DNA of 49,348 nt from Bacteroidota bacterium (GTDB taxonomy: Bacteria; Bacteroidota; Bacteroidia; Cytophagales; UBA9547): positions 1-49,348 of the forward strand of contig RDZG01000076.1 in NCBI GenBank assembly GCA_004293915.1, read 5' to 3'. A program made the position numbers and the translations under genes. The notes beneath the pieces are model-generated. The model was not told the DNA's origin, ran no database searches, and was given only the letters and a program-made list of their open reading frames with translations. Of this stretch, positions 1-9,804 are shown piece by piece (within the stretch, counting starts at the first letter, position 1; every line of letters begins with the position of its first letter).

Positions 1-3000
1 GTCGCATACTTGATAATTTAATGTATAAACTCCAGGTATTGTGCCTTGGAATGTTACAGCTCCTGTGCCAGATATCGTTACTGTTCCGCCTGTGATTGTA
101 TTTACTGTTCCGTTTGGTCCCGAACTAATTGGATTTAATCCAGAAACTGTTAATTGACTTAATGGATTATCTACATCACCAAAGCCTGTAATGGTACCCG
201 CATTTGTTGTTCCTGCGACACCAGAAACTGTAATTGGAGTCACGGTAGGAGCATCATTTATACTAGTGATTGTAAATACCAATTGTGCGGTGGTACAAAC
301 AGCAAAATCATCACATACTTGATAGATATAAGTGTCAATTCCTGAAAAATTAGAAGGTGATAAATATCTTACAATAGCCGACCCCGGTACTGTAGGATTA
401 AATCCAGTGATTGTAATTCGTCCCCCTTGAGCAGTTAAGGCATTATTAACGCCAGTAATAGTTGGAATGGTATTGTCAGGATCTGTCCAACCTGTGATTG
501 TGGCACTTAATAGTACATCTTCAAAACCTGAAATAGTAATATTAGGTGCTGAGGGGGGACAATTGGTAGCAATAGTAATTGCTACCTGAGCCGTGGTAGG
601 AGTACAAACCCCACTTGTAACCGAACGGGTAAAAATATAATTTCCAGGTGTGAGTCCAACCACACCTGTGCTTGTAGCTAAAGGACTAATTATAAATGGA
701 TTAGAAGTCCCAGAAGTGGCTACCCATCTTGCAGTTCCTGAGGCTACTGCTCCTCCAGTAAGAGTAAGTCCATCAAAGGGACATAAAGATTGGCTCCCTC
801 CTACCACAGGTACCGATGGCAAAGCAGCATTGGTAATCGTAGTTACTCCTGTGGAAGTACAACTTCCATTTCTTATAGACCAATTATAGACATAAACCCC
901 TGAATTTAAACCAGTAAGAGAGGTTATATTATTATTTAAAGCAGTAATAGCAGGTGTATTTGGTCCTGAAATTCTTGTCCAAGTCCCTGTGCCAACCGTG
1001 GCTATGTTGCCAGTGAGTTCTACTTCTGTTTGATTACAAATATTGATAGGAGAAACTACTGTGGCGGTTGTTGGTGTTGTTCCAGTCACTGTTAAACCCA
1101 TTTGTACAGTACTAACCGCACAAACTGGTCCATTAGAAATCGACCACAAAAAGGCATACCCTCCAAAGGTTAAATTTGAAATAAGGGTATTTCCAGTAAT
1201 AGACGAAGTTAAATTTGCTACTGTAGGCCCCGAAAGTTGTAGCCAAGCTCCAGTACCTGTGGTAGGATTATTTCCTGTTAGTGTAACGGGAGAAGTGCTA
1301 CAAACATTAGATAAATTAGAGGCTGTAGCAGTACTTGGAGATGAATAATTGATAATACGAACAACATCTTTAAATACGCCACATGCACCATTAGCAATAT
1401 TCCATTCAAAAACATAGGGATTGACATCATTGCCTGGTACAGCACCCGTAAAACTGGTAACTCCAGTGGCTGAATTTACAAAAAGCCCCCCAGCAGGACC
1501 AGCAGCTTTTATCCAAGTTCCGTTTCCAACTACAGGATTATTACCTGCTAATGTAATTACAGAAGCATTGCAAAGAAACTGATCAGCCCCAGCATTAGGA
1601 TTGTCTCCTGTACCTGAAACAGTTACAGGGATATTGGCACTTGTATTTGGGCATCCGAAAAGCCCTGGTACTGAATAAGAAAAAAGATGATTCCCAATCG
1701 ACATGTTTCCAATATTGGCAGAATTTGAACCTGTACCTACGATGATGGGTGTACCTGTGCTTGAAACCACTGCCCATACACCCGCACTTCCAGCTGTGCC
1801 ATAAACAGTAGCACTTGACTGATCGCACAAAGCTAAGGTACTTGGAAAAATAGCTGCATTTAGCGATACTGGCACATCTACATCGGCAGTTGAAGCAGGA
1901 CAAAATGGCCCTGTAGAAACAGACCATCTAAATTTATAAAGCCCTGTAACTAAACTAAATACTGGTGTAACTGCAGAAGTAACTGTGCTAATGAAAGCAC
2001 TACTTGGTCCAGATACTTGACTCCAAATGCCAGAACCATCTGCAGGTGTATTCCCAATGAGCGATGCAACACTTGAACCACAAAATGTAGCTGCAGATGC
2101 TACGGCAATCACAGAAGGAGCATTTACTACAAAACTCACCCCAGCCGTAGAACTTGGGCATATCCCATTTGAAATCGTCCATTGAAAGGTATATGTGCCA
2201 TCTACCAATCCAGTAATGGTTGGAACAGGATTATTTATTCCTAAAATAGTAGCTCCTCCAGGTCCAGTAGCCTGTGTCCAAGTACCTGTTCCATTCACAG
2301 GAGTATTTCCAGAAAGGGTTGTCGTACTTCCACACAAACTAGGAACAGGAACTATGGTAGCAGCACTATTAGGATTTCCAATAGTAATAATTACAGAATC
2401 TCTCGTAGGTGAACATCCGCCTTTTGAGATACTCCATTCGAATACGTAAGTACCTGCTATCATCCCTGTAATACTTGTGCCAGGCAAAGTATTATTTACA
2501 ATTGTACAACTTGGACCTGTTACTTTTGTCCATAAACCTGATGCACCTATAATAGGAGCATTTCCATTCATTATAACAGAAGATGTAGTAGTTGGAAGAC
2601 ATCGGTCTAAACCTGCATTTGCAGCATTAGCACCTGCTACAGAATTGGTTGTAATCGTAATGATGTCGGAGTTTGCCCCACAGGTATTTGATATTCTATA
2701 TTCAATTTTATAAACTGTATTTATTCCTAAGTTAGTAACTATTGTGTTTATAGAAGTTAGGTTTGAAAATACAGCTCCAGATGGCGTAACACTCCATTGT
2801 GCAGTTTCATAACTTGCAATAGGACTGCCTGTCAAATACAAAACTGAGTTTGCACAAATAGTTTGGCTAGTTCCACCTACAGCTACACTTGGCACAGTTG
2901 AGGATACTTTATAGGAAACATCATTTTGCTGAATAGAACAACCTACACCACCTGAAACTGACCACCTAAAAGTGTAATTACCATTAGTCATACCAGTTAC

Positions 3001-4605
3001 TGAAGAAGTAGGTAAATTGGGATTGTTAATTGTTGCTAAATTGGGACCAGATACTTGGCTCCAAGAACCTACGCCAACACTTGGAGTATTTGCAGCAAAA
3101 ACTGTTGAAAAAATATTACAAGGTAAATTTTGTGATGTACCAGGATTTGAAACTGTTGGAGTTCTTGAAATTATTAAATTTACATCTTTTTGAGCAGAAG
3201 CACATGCTCCAGCACCACCAATTTGGCTATTTGTTAATCTTACAACATAAGTTCCATTTGTGAGTCCAGGAATGTTTAGTGGACTGGCCGTTAAGCTTGA
3301 AGTACCTGTCACAGTAGGTCCTGATACAATTTGGTATGTTCTTACATTTCCTCCTGTGGCAGTAAATGGGATAGAAGCACTAATAACATTACATCCCAAA
3401 ACAGAACTTGAAAAAAGGCTGTTAATAGTTGGTGCAATAAACCACCTCAAATCAATACCACTAGTTGTCCTCGAACAACCTGTAACAGAATTAGTAATGA
3501 TATAAGAGTAGGTATATCCTGTTGCAGTTGAAGTCAAGCCAGTAACAGATGCATTAGGAGAAGTAGGATTTACAATTGTACCTCCTGTACCTGATGTTTT
3601 TACCCATAATACAGATTCATTACTATAAGAAGGAAAATTTCCACTCAACACGGCTACGCTTCTTCCATCGCAAAAATCTTGATTACTTGCAGTAGGGTTG
3701 GTAACACTTTGCGTAGCTGTAGGTACAGTAATCGTCATTGTGCTAGTTCCGTTCACACATGGTCCCGATACTGTCCATCTTAGAACATAAGTACCTTGAA
3801 TTAAATTAGTTACATTAGAAGTATTTGAATTTATATTTGCAAAAGTAGGCAAGTTAGGTCCAGAAACGACTGACCAAGTTCCGCCTTGCCCTCCACCTGA
3901 ACCACCAAATGAGGCTGCAAGAGTGTGTGATTGTGTAGTTGAATAACAATTACTTAATGTTACATTCGGACCTGCACTTACAAGATTCGCTCCTCCATAA
4001 TATGTAATATTCACAACATCAGATGATGAACATCCATTTGTATTGGTAATTGTCCAAGTGATATTTCTACTTGCAGCATTGTTTTGATTTACAGTATAAT
4101 TAGAACTAGGATTAGTAGTATTTGCAAAAGACAAACCTCCACCAGCATTTGACCAAACTCCTGTCTCGCCTACACCAGGAGAATTAGCACTTAATGGGTA
4201 AGTTCCTGGACATACGGTTTGATCTGGACCAGCATTGGCAGTAGTGATAGGCAATACCGTATAGGTTACAAAATCTGAAACTGAAATTCCATCAGGACAA
4301 GTAGCTGTAAGTTTAAAAACATAAACATTTGGAGCGGTAAAACCCGTTACTCCTGAATTGTGTGTACTACCAGAACTAGTTGTTGGTGTAGTAATACTTA
4401 CCGATGGACCACTAACTTGCGACCATGCAGATGCAAATGAAGCCGATTTTGTACCAACTAAATTTAGTGCTCCATTTCCACAAACTGTAACATCAACGTT
4501 AGCATTTACTGAACAGTTTTGGGCAATAGTTTTATTTATATATATCAATAAACTAAGTGCAATAAATAAATTTTTTAAAATTATATTAGTAGCTTTTATT
4601 CTCAT
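1..4605 (-). CDS. Giant secreted PKD/Ig-like repeat protein (adhesin-like), 3' end outside window
   Basis: The frame starting at the ATG at 4603-4605 is open to base 1 (1535 codons; I read most of it codon by codon and saw no stop). The N-terminus is a signal peptide (LFIALSLLIYINKTIAQ, cleavage after AQ). About 15 modules of 85-95 residues follow, each built around W-S-x-V-S-G-P, then T-x-V-T-G-L, then G-x-Y-x-F-x-W and N-G-x-C. This is the PKD/Ig-like repeat common in Bacteroidota surface proteins. From about base 560 to the edge the style changes to cadherin/VCBS-like modules (FSGIDTYIYQVCDD, then GVYTLNYQVCD). The C-terminus is not visible; by analogy it should carry a T9SS sorting domain. 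Role in adhesion or matrix is inference. No clear -7 box was found upstream. Small frames on the opposite strand here are shadows. Confidence 0.88.
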   Translation of the reverse strand, partial: MRIKATNIILKNLFIALSLLIYINKTIAQNCSVNANVDVTVCGNGALNLVGTKSASFASAWSQVSGPSVSITTPTTSSGSTHNSGVTGFTAPNVYVFKLTATCPDGISVSDFVTYTVLPITTANAGPDQTVCPGTYPLSANSPGVGETGVWSNAGGGLSFANTTNPSSNYTVNQNNAASRNITWTITNTNGCSSSDVVNITYYGGANLVSAGPNVTLSNCYSTTQSHTLAASFGGSGGGQGGTWSVVSGPNLPTFANINSNTSNVTNLIQGTYVLRWTVSGPCVNGTSTMTITVPTATQSVTNPTASNQDFCDGRSVAVLSGNFPSYSNESVLWVKTSGTGGTIVNPTSPNASVTGLTSTATGYTYSYIITNSVTGCSRTTSGIDLRWFIAPTINSLFSSSVLGCNVISASIPFTATGGNVRTYQIVSGPTVTGTSSLTASPLNIPGLTNGTYVVRLTNSQIGGAGACASAQKDVNLIISRTPTVSNPGTSQNLPCNIFSTVFAANTPSVGVGSWSQVSGPNLATINNPNLPTSSVTGMTNGNYTFRWSVSGGVGCSIQQNDVSYKVSSTVPSVAVGGTSQTICANSVLYLTGSPIASYETAQWSVTPSGAVFSNLTSINTIVTNLGINTVYKIEYRISNTCGANSDIITITTNSVAGANAANAGLDRCLPTTTSSVIMNGNAPIIGASGLWTKVTGPSCTIVNNTLPGTSITGMIAGTYVFEWSISKGGCSPTRDSVIITIGNPNSAATIVPVPSLCGSTTTLSGNTPVNGTGTWTQATGPGGATILGINNPVPTITGLVDGTYTFQWTISNGICPSSTAGVSFVVNAPSVIAVASAATFCGSSVASLIGNTPADGSGIWSQVSGPSSAFISTVTSAVTPVFSLVTGLYKFRWSVSTGPFCPASTADVDVPVSLNAAIFPSTLALCDQSSATVYGTAGSAGVWAVVSSTGTPIIVGTGSNSANIGNMSIGNHLFSYSVPGLFGCPNTSANIPVTVSGTGDNPNAGADQFLCNASVITLAGNNPVVGNGTWIKAAGPAGGLFVNSATGVTSFTGAVPGNDVNPYVFEWNIANGACGVFKDVVRIINYSSPSTATASNLSNVCSTSPVTLTGNNPTTGTGAWLQLSGPTVANLTSSITGNTLISNLTFGGYAFLWSISNGPVCAVSTVQMGLTVTGTTPTTATVVSPINICNQTEVELTGNIATVGTGTWTRISGPNTPAITALNNNITSLTGLNSGVYVYNWSIRNGSCTSTGVTTITNAALPSVPVVGGSQSLCPFDGLTLTGGAVASGTARWVATSGTSNPFIISPLATSTGVVGLTPGNYIFTRSVTSGVCTPTTAQVAITIATNCPPSAPNITISGFEDVLLSATITGWTDPDNTIPTITGVNNALTAQGGRITITGFNPTVPGSAIVRYLSPSNFSGIDTYIYQVCDDFAVCTTAQLVFTITSINDAPTVTPITVSGVAGTTNAGTITGFGDVDNPLSQLTVSGLNPISSGPNGTVNTITGGTVTISGTGAVTFQGTIPGVYTLNYQVCD

Positions 4606-4815
4606 TTTTATATAAATTTTGAATTATATTTAGTATTAATATTGGTTAATTAAAAAAGTAACACCAATTATAATATGTTCTATTAAGGTATACTTTGTTT
4701 TTTCGATAAATATATTAATTATATCTATTAAACTTAATATATAGAGTATAAAAACTAGTAACCTTTATACTTAAAATCATATAACTATTTCGTATAAATA
4801 ACTATTTCAAAGTAC

Positions 4816-4848
4816 AAAAAAAAGACCTTATTAAAAGGTCTTTTTTTT
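4816..4848 (-). terminator. Rho-independent terminator after the act-cox operon
   Basis: Perfect 14-bp stem (4816-4829 with 4835-4848) around the loop attaa. The GACCTT core is flanked by eight A on the left and eight T on the right, so it can work on both strands. It lies 24 bases beyond the coxA stop on the minus strand and separates that operon from the adhesin gene. Confidence 0.85.
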
Positions 4849-4871
4849 GTTATATGAATTATAATTAATTA

Positions 4872-6704
4872 CTAAACATGTTCATTTTTAGCATCTTCCA
4901 ATTCATGAGGAAGATTACTTTCTGGAGTAGAACTTAGTGGAACATTTTGAGGAATAAAATCTTCGGATGCACCAGGTTTTGAATAATCGTAAGGCCATCT
5001 ATACACACTTGGAATTTCTCCTTCCCAATTGCCATGACCAACATTTACAGGTGTTGTCCATTCTAGTGAATTAGATCTCCAAGGATTTTGAGTAGCTCTT
5101 CTGCCTTTGAAAATACTGTAGAAGAAATTAAATCCAAATATCAATTGAGAAGTAAATGTAATGATTGCAGCTGCACTAATAAACATATTCAAATCACTGA
5201 AAGTACTAAAAGCATCATAACTGGTAAATGAATAATATCTTCTTGGAAAACCAGCAATGCCTATATAATGCATTGGAAAAAACACTAAGTAAACACCAAT
5301 AAAAGTTAGCCAAAAGTGTATATATCCAAGTCGTTCATCCATCATTTTACCAAACATTTTTGGAAACCAATGATAAACTCCAGCCATAAAACCAAAAAAC
5401 GAAGCAGAACCCATCACTAAATGAAAATGTGCAACAACATAATAGGTATCGTGCAATTGTATATCCAAAGCAGCATTACCCAAAATAATACCCGTTAAAC
5501 CACCAGATAAAAATAAAGAAACCAATCCGATAGAAAACAACATAGCTGGAGTAAATACGATATTTCCTCTCCACATGGTAGCAATGTAATTAAAACCTTT
5601 AACAGCAGATGGAACGGCAATAATTAATGTTAAAAACATAAATATTGAACCTAAAAATGGATTCATACCAGTTACAAACATGTGATGTGCCCAAACAATA
5701 AAAGATAGAAATGCAATTCCTAAAATAGAACCAATCATAGCTCTGTATCCAAAAATTGGCTTACGAGAATTTGTAGCAATAATTTCTGATGTAATTCCTA
5801 ATGCTGGAAGCAAAACAATATATACTTCAGGATGACCTAGAAACCAAAATAAGTGTTGAAACAATATTGGACTTCCACCCATATTGTGTAGTGCTTCGCC
5901 TCCAATATAAATTTCAGACAAATAGAAACTTGTACCAAAACTTCTATCAAAAATTAATAATAATGCCGCAGAAAACAATACTGGAAAAGACAATACACCA
6001 ATTATGGCAGTAATGAAAAATGCCCAAATTGTAAGTGGCAAACGAGTAAATGTCATACCTGCAGTACGCAAATTGATAACAGTAGTGATATAATTTATAC
6101 TACCTAGCAAAGAAGAAACAATAAATATTGCCATACTACTCAACCACAATGTCATACCCAAACCTGAACCTGAAATGGCTTGTGGTAATGCACTCAATGG
6201 CGGATAAATTACCCAACCACCAGCTGCTGGACCAGTTTCAATGAATAATGAAATAAACATTAAAATACTTGAAATAAAGAAAAACCAGTATGATAACATA
6301 TTCAAGAATCCAGATGCCATATCTCTTGCACCAACTTGAAGTGGAATTAAGAAATTACTGAATGTACCACTCAACCCTGCTGTAAGTACAAAGAAAACCA
6401 TGATTGTACCATGCATAGTAACTAGTGCTAAATAAAATTCAGGATCTAATTTTCCATTTTGAATCCACTCGCCTAAAACTGGTTTTAACCAATCTAAGTT
6501 TGCATCAGGAAAACCTAACTGTAAACGAAACAAAATGGAAAGTGAACCCCCAATTAGAGCCCAAATCAAACCAGAAATCAAAAATTGTTTTGAAATGGTT
6601 TTGTGATCTTCTGAAAATATATACTTACGAACAAAACTTTGTTCTTCATGATGTTCGTGTTCATGCTCGTGTACATGAATTTCGTGAGTGAGTGTTGCTG
6701 ACAT
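4872..6704 (-). CDS. coxA: Cytochrome c oxidase subunit I (aa3-type, heme-copper)
   Basis: Catalytic subunit of the terminal oxidase: reduces O2 to water at the heme a3/CuB site and pumps protons across the inner membrane. At 610 aa with about 12 membrane helices it is normal in size. Visible ligands are His98 (MHGT), His291 of the HPEVY motif with Glu293 and Tyr295, the His340/His341 pair, and His426/His428 (VAHFHLV). The HPEVY motif and the N/D residues of the D-channel region (N117, D128) fit an A1-type oxidase. Residues 7-19 are unusually rich in His (seven His alternating with Glu), absent from the core family fold. It is the last gene of the act-cox operon, 51 bases after coxB. Subunits III and IV are not encoded here. 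Confidence 0.97.
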   Translation of the reverse strand: MSATLTHEIHVHEHEHEHHEEQSFVRKYIFSEDHKTISKQFLISGLIWALIGGSLSILFRLQLGFPDANLDWLKPVLGEWIQNGKLDPEFYLALVTMHGTIMVFFVLTAGLSGTFSNFLIPLQVGARDMASGFLNMLSYWFFFISSILMFISLFIETGPAAGGWVIYPPLSALPQAISGSGLGMTLWLSSMAIFIVSSLLGSINYITTVINLRTAGMTFTRLPLTIWAFFITAIIGVLSFPVLFSAALLLIFDRSFGTSFYLSEIYIGGEALHNMGGSPILFQHLFWFLGHPEVYIVLLPALGITSEIIATNSRKPIFGYRAMIGSILGIAFLSFIVWAHHMFVTGMNPFLGSIFMFLTLIIAVPSAVKGFNYIATMWRGNIVFTPAMLFSIGLVSLFLSGGLTGIILGNAALDIQLHDTYYVVAHFHLVMGSASFFGFMAGVYHWFPKMFGKMMDERLGYIHFWLTFIGVYLVFFPMHYIGIAGFPRRYYSFTSYDAFSTFSDLNMFISAAAIITFTSQLIFGFNFFYSIFKGRRATQNPWRSNSLEWTTPVNVGHGNWEGEIPSVYRWPYDYSKPGASEDFIPQNVPLSSTPESNLPHELEDAKNEHV

Positions 6705-6755
6705 ATTTTTAACTTTTAATGATTTTTAATATCTACAAATTGTTGTACTAAATTG

Positions 6756-7775
6756 TTATTTAACAGACGCAATATTTTTTAAATCTGTTGGAATTTTAGC
6801 TAAATAATCTGGATTTTTTTTCAAAAACGCTTCTTGTTGAGCATTCCATTTGTCAAAATCTTCTGGCTCATCTACAACTAATAAAAACTTCATACCAAAA
6901 TGCCCTCTACCACAAACCTCTGTACAAGCCAATTCATATTTAAAATTGGGATTATTGGTAATTGATTTCATTTCATCTGTAGTATAGATTGGAGTAAACC
7001 AAAATGTAGTTGGCATACCTGGAACCGCATCCATTTTTTGACGAAAATGTGGTAAAAACACAGAATGCAACACATCTCTAGCTCTAATTTTAAACTGCAC
7101 TGCTTTACCTTTAGGAATATGAATTTCTCTTGGTAAAAAATCATCAAAGCTAGATTTATCCGAAAAATCTATACCCATTTCATTAGTAGCGTCAATTAAT
7201 TTAAAATTATATCCACCAAGTTTTCCATCTTTACCAGGATAGCGAACAACCCAATTGAATTGTTTTCCCATTATTTCTAATACAACTGCATCTTTTGGTG
7301 CTGGTGCTGTTATATCTGTCCAAGTTTTCCATCCAAAGAAAATCAAAACAGTTAAAACAATAGCTGGTATTACTGTCCAAATTAGTTCTAGTTTATGGTT
7401 ATCAGGATAAAAATGAGCTTTTCTATCATCTTTATATTGGTACATATAAGGAAAAACAAATAATAAAAGATTTGTTGCAATAAATGCAATCATAATAATT
7501 ACTGTAATCAACCAAAACAAATAATCGGTTACAATACCATGTTCTGACGCAGATTTTGGCAAATAAAATTCAGAAGCTTTGCCAGAGTACCAAAATATCA
7601 AGCCTAAACCAACAAAAAAGAATATAGGAAACAATATGGCATTAATACTATTGCTAGAACCTACTCTTTTTGCATACGAACCCTTTAATATCGAAAGTAA
7701 AGAACCTACTCTAAATAATAAAAAGAATATAACAAGTAATAAAATGGCTGTGATTGAAATAATTATCGAATTCAT
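6756..7775 (-). CDS. coxB: Cytochrome c oxidase subunit II with CuA site
   Basis: Electron-entry subunit of the aa3 oxidase: accepts electrons from cytochrome c domains (probably those of ACIII) at its binuclear CuA centre and passes them to heme a in subunit I. The 339-aa protein has four predicted membrane segments (about 2-22, 46-64, 85-110, 131-149), two more than usual, followed by a cupredoxin domain. CuA ligands are all present: His237, Cys284, Glu286, Cys288, His292 and Met295. The aromatic stretch WVVRYPG (about 175-181) is where the electron-entry Trp usually lies. There is no CxxCH motif, so it is not a caa3-type fusion. It sits between actF and coxA in one operon. Confidence 0.96.
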   Translation of the reverse strand: MNSIIISITAILLLVIFFLLFRVGSLLSILKGSYAKRVGSSNSINAILFPIFFFVGLGLIFWYSGKASEFYLPKSASEHGIVTDYLFWLITVIIMIAFIATNLLLFVFPYMYQYKDDRKAHFYPDNHKLELIWTVIPAIVLTVLIFFGWKTWTDITAPAPKDAVVLEIMGKQFNWVVRYPGKDGKLGGYNFKLIDATNEMGIDFSDKSSFDDFLPREIHIPKGKAVQFKIRARDVLHSVFLPHFRQKMDAVPGMPTTFWFTPIYTTDEMKSITNNPNFKYELACTEVCGRGHFGMKFLLVVDEPEDFDKWNAQQEAFLKKNPDYLAKIPTDLKNIASVK

Positions 7776-7832
7776 CAGATTGTTTTTTTAATATTTTAAA
7801 CGTTTTGTTTACGTATTGTTGTTTTAATTTTT

Positions 7833-9131
7833 TTAAATATTATGCTGTATCGCTTCTTTTAAGAAAGGATGATTAGCAGGAATTAATTTAGCTTTCGTCA
7901 TAGCATTTGTTACAACCATTATAAACACAGTTCCAAATGTAATTGCAGTTCCTAACTCTATTAAACCTAATTGACTTGTTCCTTTAGTTGTACCAGGCAT
8001 AATCATCATATAAAAATCAAGCCAATGCCCAAGTATAATTGCAATAGTAACGATTTTTAAAGTAGCCATTTGTCGTTTTGCATCTCTAGTCATTAAAGCT
8101 AGGAATGGAAAGCAGAAATTAATAAAGATATTTAATAAGAATAAACCTTTGTAATAACCATCAAAACCATAAATCCTATCAATAAAATACACTGTTTCTT
8201 CTGGTAAATTAGCATAGAATATAAGTAAGAATTGACTAAACCATACGTAAGTCCAAAAGATTGAAAAAGCAAACATGAATTTACCTAAGTCATGAAAATG
8301 ATTGCTATTCATAGCAGCTAAGTAACCGTTTTCTTTTAAGAAAATACATATTAAACATATCGTAGCTAAAGCCGTAACCCACCAACTAGCAAAAACATAC
8401 CAACCAAACATCGTTGAAAACCAATGTGTGTCAATAGACATAATCCAATCCCAAGCTGCCATTGGAGTTGAAACAGCAAAAATAATAATAAAAACAGCAG
8501 ATAAATATCCCGATTTATGGTAAAAAGTTTCACCACCTGTTAAATCTTCTTGCAACGAATACGAACGAATTTTTGTCCATACAAAATACCAAAGAGCAAA
8601 AAATACAATCATTCTTCCTAAATAAAAAGGCAAATTTAACCAAGCAGCTTTTCCAGCAATAATTGCGTCATAATTTTCTGAACCTTTTTCCATGATACCA
8701 TGATGCAACCAATGGAATATCAAATCGTGATTTCCTAAAAAATAATTTGCTAAAAAAATTACAACAATTGCTGCACCTCCATATGGAATAAATGCTCCCA
8801 TAGCTTCTGGAATTCTTTTTAAAACCGAAGACCAACCTGCCCAAGCTACATATTGAACGCATACAAAAAACAATCCCATTGCACCAATACCTGTAAAAAA
8901 TATAGCATTTTGCCACAAAACAGCCCATACACGCATCATAAAAGATGGACCATGAGCAGCATGTTCAGATGCTTCGGCACCTTCATGTCCATGACCTCCA
9001 CCAAACATTGCTAATAATACGCCTGCTGCAAATAGTGCTAACCCTACAATCAAAGCAATAGTTAGATTTCTCTTAAACTTTGCTGATAACGATAACTGTT
9101 CGTCAACCGATACTTCTATATGATGTAACAT
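7833..9131 (-). CDS. actF: Alternative complex III membrane subunit ActF
   Basis: Integral membrane subunit of quinol:cytochrome c oxidoreductase, related to ActC and the NrfD/PsrC family; these subunits form the quinol-side membrane arm. The 432-aa protein has about ten hydrophobic segments. A His-rich loop (GGGHGHEGAEASEHAAHG, about residues 44-61) follows the first helix. Identity rests on hydrophobic pattern, recognisable ActF-like stretches such as AAWDWIMSIDTHWFSTMFGWY, and its place after actE and before coxB, the usual Bacteroidota order. Confidence 0.92.
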   Translation of the reverse strand: MLHHIEVSVDEQLSLSAKFKRNLTIALIVGLALFAAGVLLAMFGGGHGHEGAEASEHAAHGPSFMMRVWAVLWQNAIFFTGIGAMGLFFVCVQYVAWAGWSSVLKRIPEAMGAFIPYGGAAIVVIFLANYFLGNHDLIFHWLHHGIMEKGSENYDAIIAGKAAWLNLPFYLGRMIVFFALWYFVWTKIRSYSLQEDLTGGETFYHKSGYLSAVFIIIFAVSTPMAAWDWIMSIDTHWFSTMFGWYVFASWWVTALATICLICIFLKENGYLAAMNSNHFHDLGKFMFAFSIFWTYVWFSQFLLIFYANLPEETVYFIDRIYGFDGYYKGLFLLNIFINFCFPFLALMTRDAKRQMATLKIVTIAIILGHWLDFYMMIMPGTTKGTSQLGLIELGTAITFGTVFIMVVTNAMTKAKLIPANHPFLKEAIQHNI

Positions 9132-9163
9132 GAATGGATAAAATACGATTTAATGTGTTAAAA

Positions 9164-9796
9164 TTATTCTTGATTTTGAAGTGTTTGAACATATAATACT
9201 ATCTTCCAACGATCTTCAGGATTGATTTGTGAGGCATGCGACCACATACGGTTTCTACCAAATGTAATGGTATGCCATATATGCCCTTCTGTATCTGTTT
9301 TTACTCTTCCTTTACTATACGAAGGTACGCCTTTATAAACTACCCCTACTGCACCATTACCTTGTCCTGTTTCTCCATGACAATGGCTACAAAAGTTTGT
9401 ATAAAGCACTTTACCTTGCTCTACTAAGATAGCAGAATCAGCTAAAAATGTAGTTTTAGCTTTTAAAGGACTCTTCAAAGTTCTACCTGAAAGTTCAAAA
9501 CTGTCTTTGTTAATATGATAAGTAGTTGGTACTATCACTCCTTGATTTCCAAAGTTAGGATTAAACTTATTGATTTTAAGCGTATTAGAAACGGGTTTAC
9601 GCATATTCATCTTATAGGGATTATTTGGATTAGAATTATAATCCGCATTTTTTTCATCTACAATTTGAGATAAAGGTTCGTAAGCTTCTGAATGATACAT
9701 TTCATTGGCATACTCTGTACCTGTATTATTATTGTCTTTTTTGCAAGAAAATAATAAAGTAAGAGATAAAGCAAGTGTGATATAAATAAATTTCAT
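9164..9796 (-). CDS. actE: Alternative complex III cytochrome c lipoprotein ActE
   Basis: Mono-heme cytochrome c subunit of ACIII on the periplasmic side, probably carrying electrons toward the oxidase. The 210-aa protein has a lipoprotein signal with lipobox LLFSC (Cys18) and one heme-binding motif CSHCH (Cys136-His140). Met184 (RNRMWSH) is the likely sixth heme ligand, and the C-terminal helix (DRWKIVLYVQTLQ) is typical of class I cytochromes c. It lies 8 bases after actD and 32 bases before actF. Residues 20-120 are low in recognisable structure, as in other ActE proteins. Confidence 0.93.
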   Translation of the reverse strand: MKFIYITLALSLTLLFSCKKDNNNTGTEYANEMYHSEAYEPLSQIVDEKNADYNSNPNNPYKMNMRKPVSNTLKINKFNPNFGNQGVIVPTTYHINKDSFELSGRTLKSPLKAKTTFLADSAILVEQGKVLYTNFCSHCHGETGQGNGAVGVVYKGVPSYSKGRVKTDTEGHIWHTITFGRNRMWSHASQINPEDRWKIVLYVQTLQNQE

Positions 9797-9804
9797 TTTA
9801 ATAA

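Noticed and set aside
1595-2182. Cys/Trp-rich minus-strand frames that look like small disulfide proteins
   Set aside because: They are out-of-frame readings of the repeat protein; the composition comes from shifted Gly/Ser/Thr codons.
650-4615. Several open frames of 77-101 codons on the plus strand
   Set aside because: They lie antisense to one continuous 1535-codon minus frame with a signal peptide and regular repeats; their sequences show no fold and follow the repeat period.
4606-4815. Promoter for the giant repeat protein
   Set aside because: Only imperfect boxes (for example CAAA-n-TA at 4808-4814 on the plus strand) were found, so none is annotated; nothing else is recognised in this stretch.
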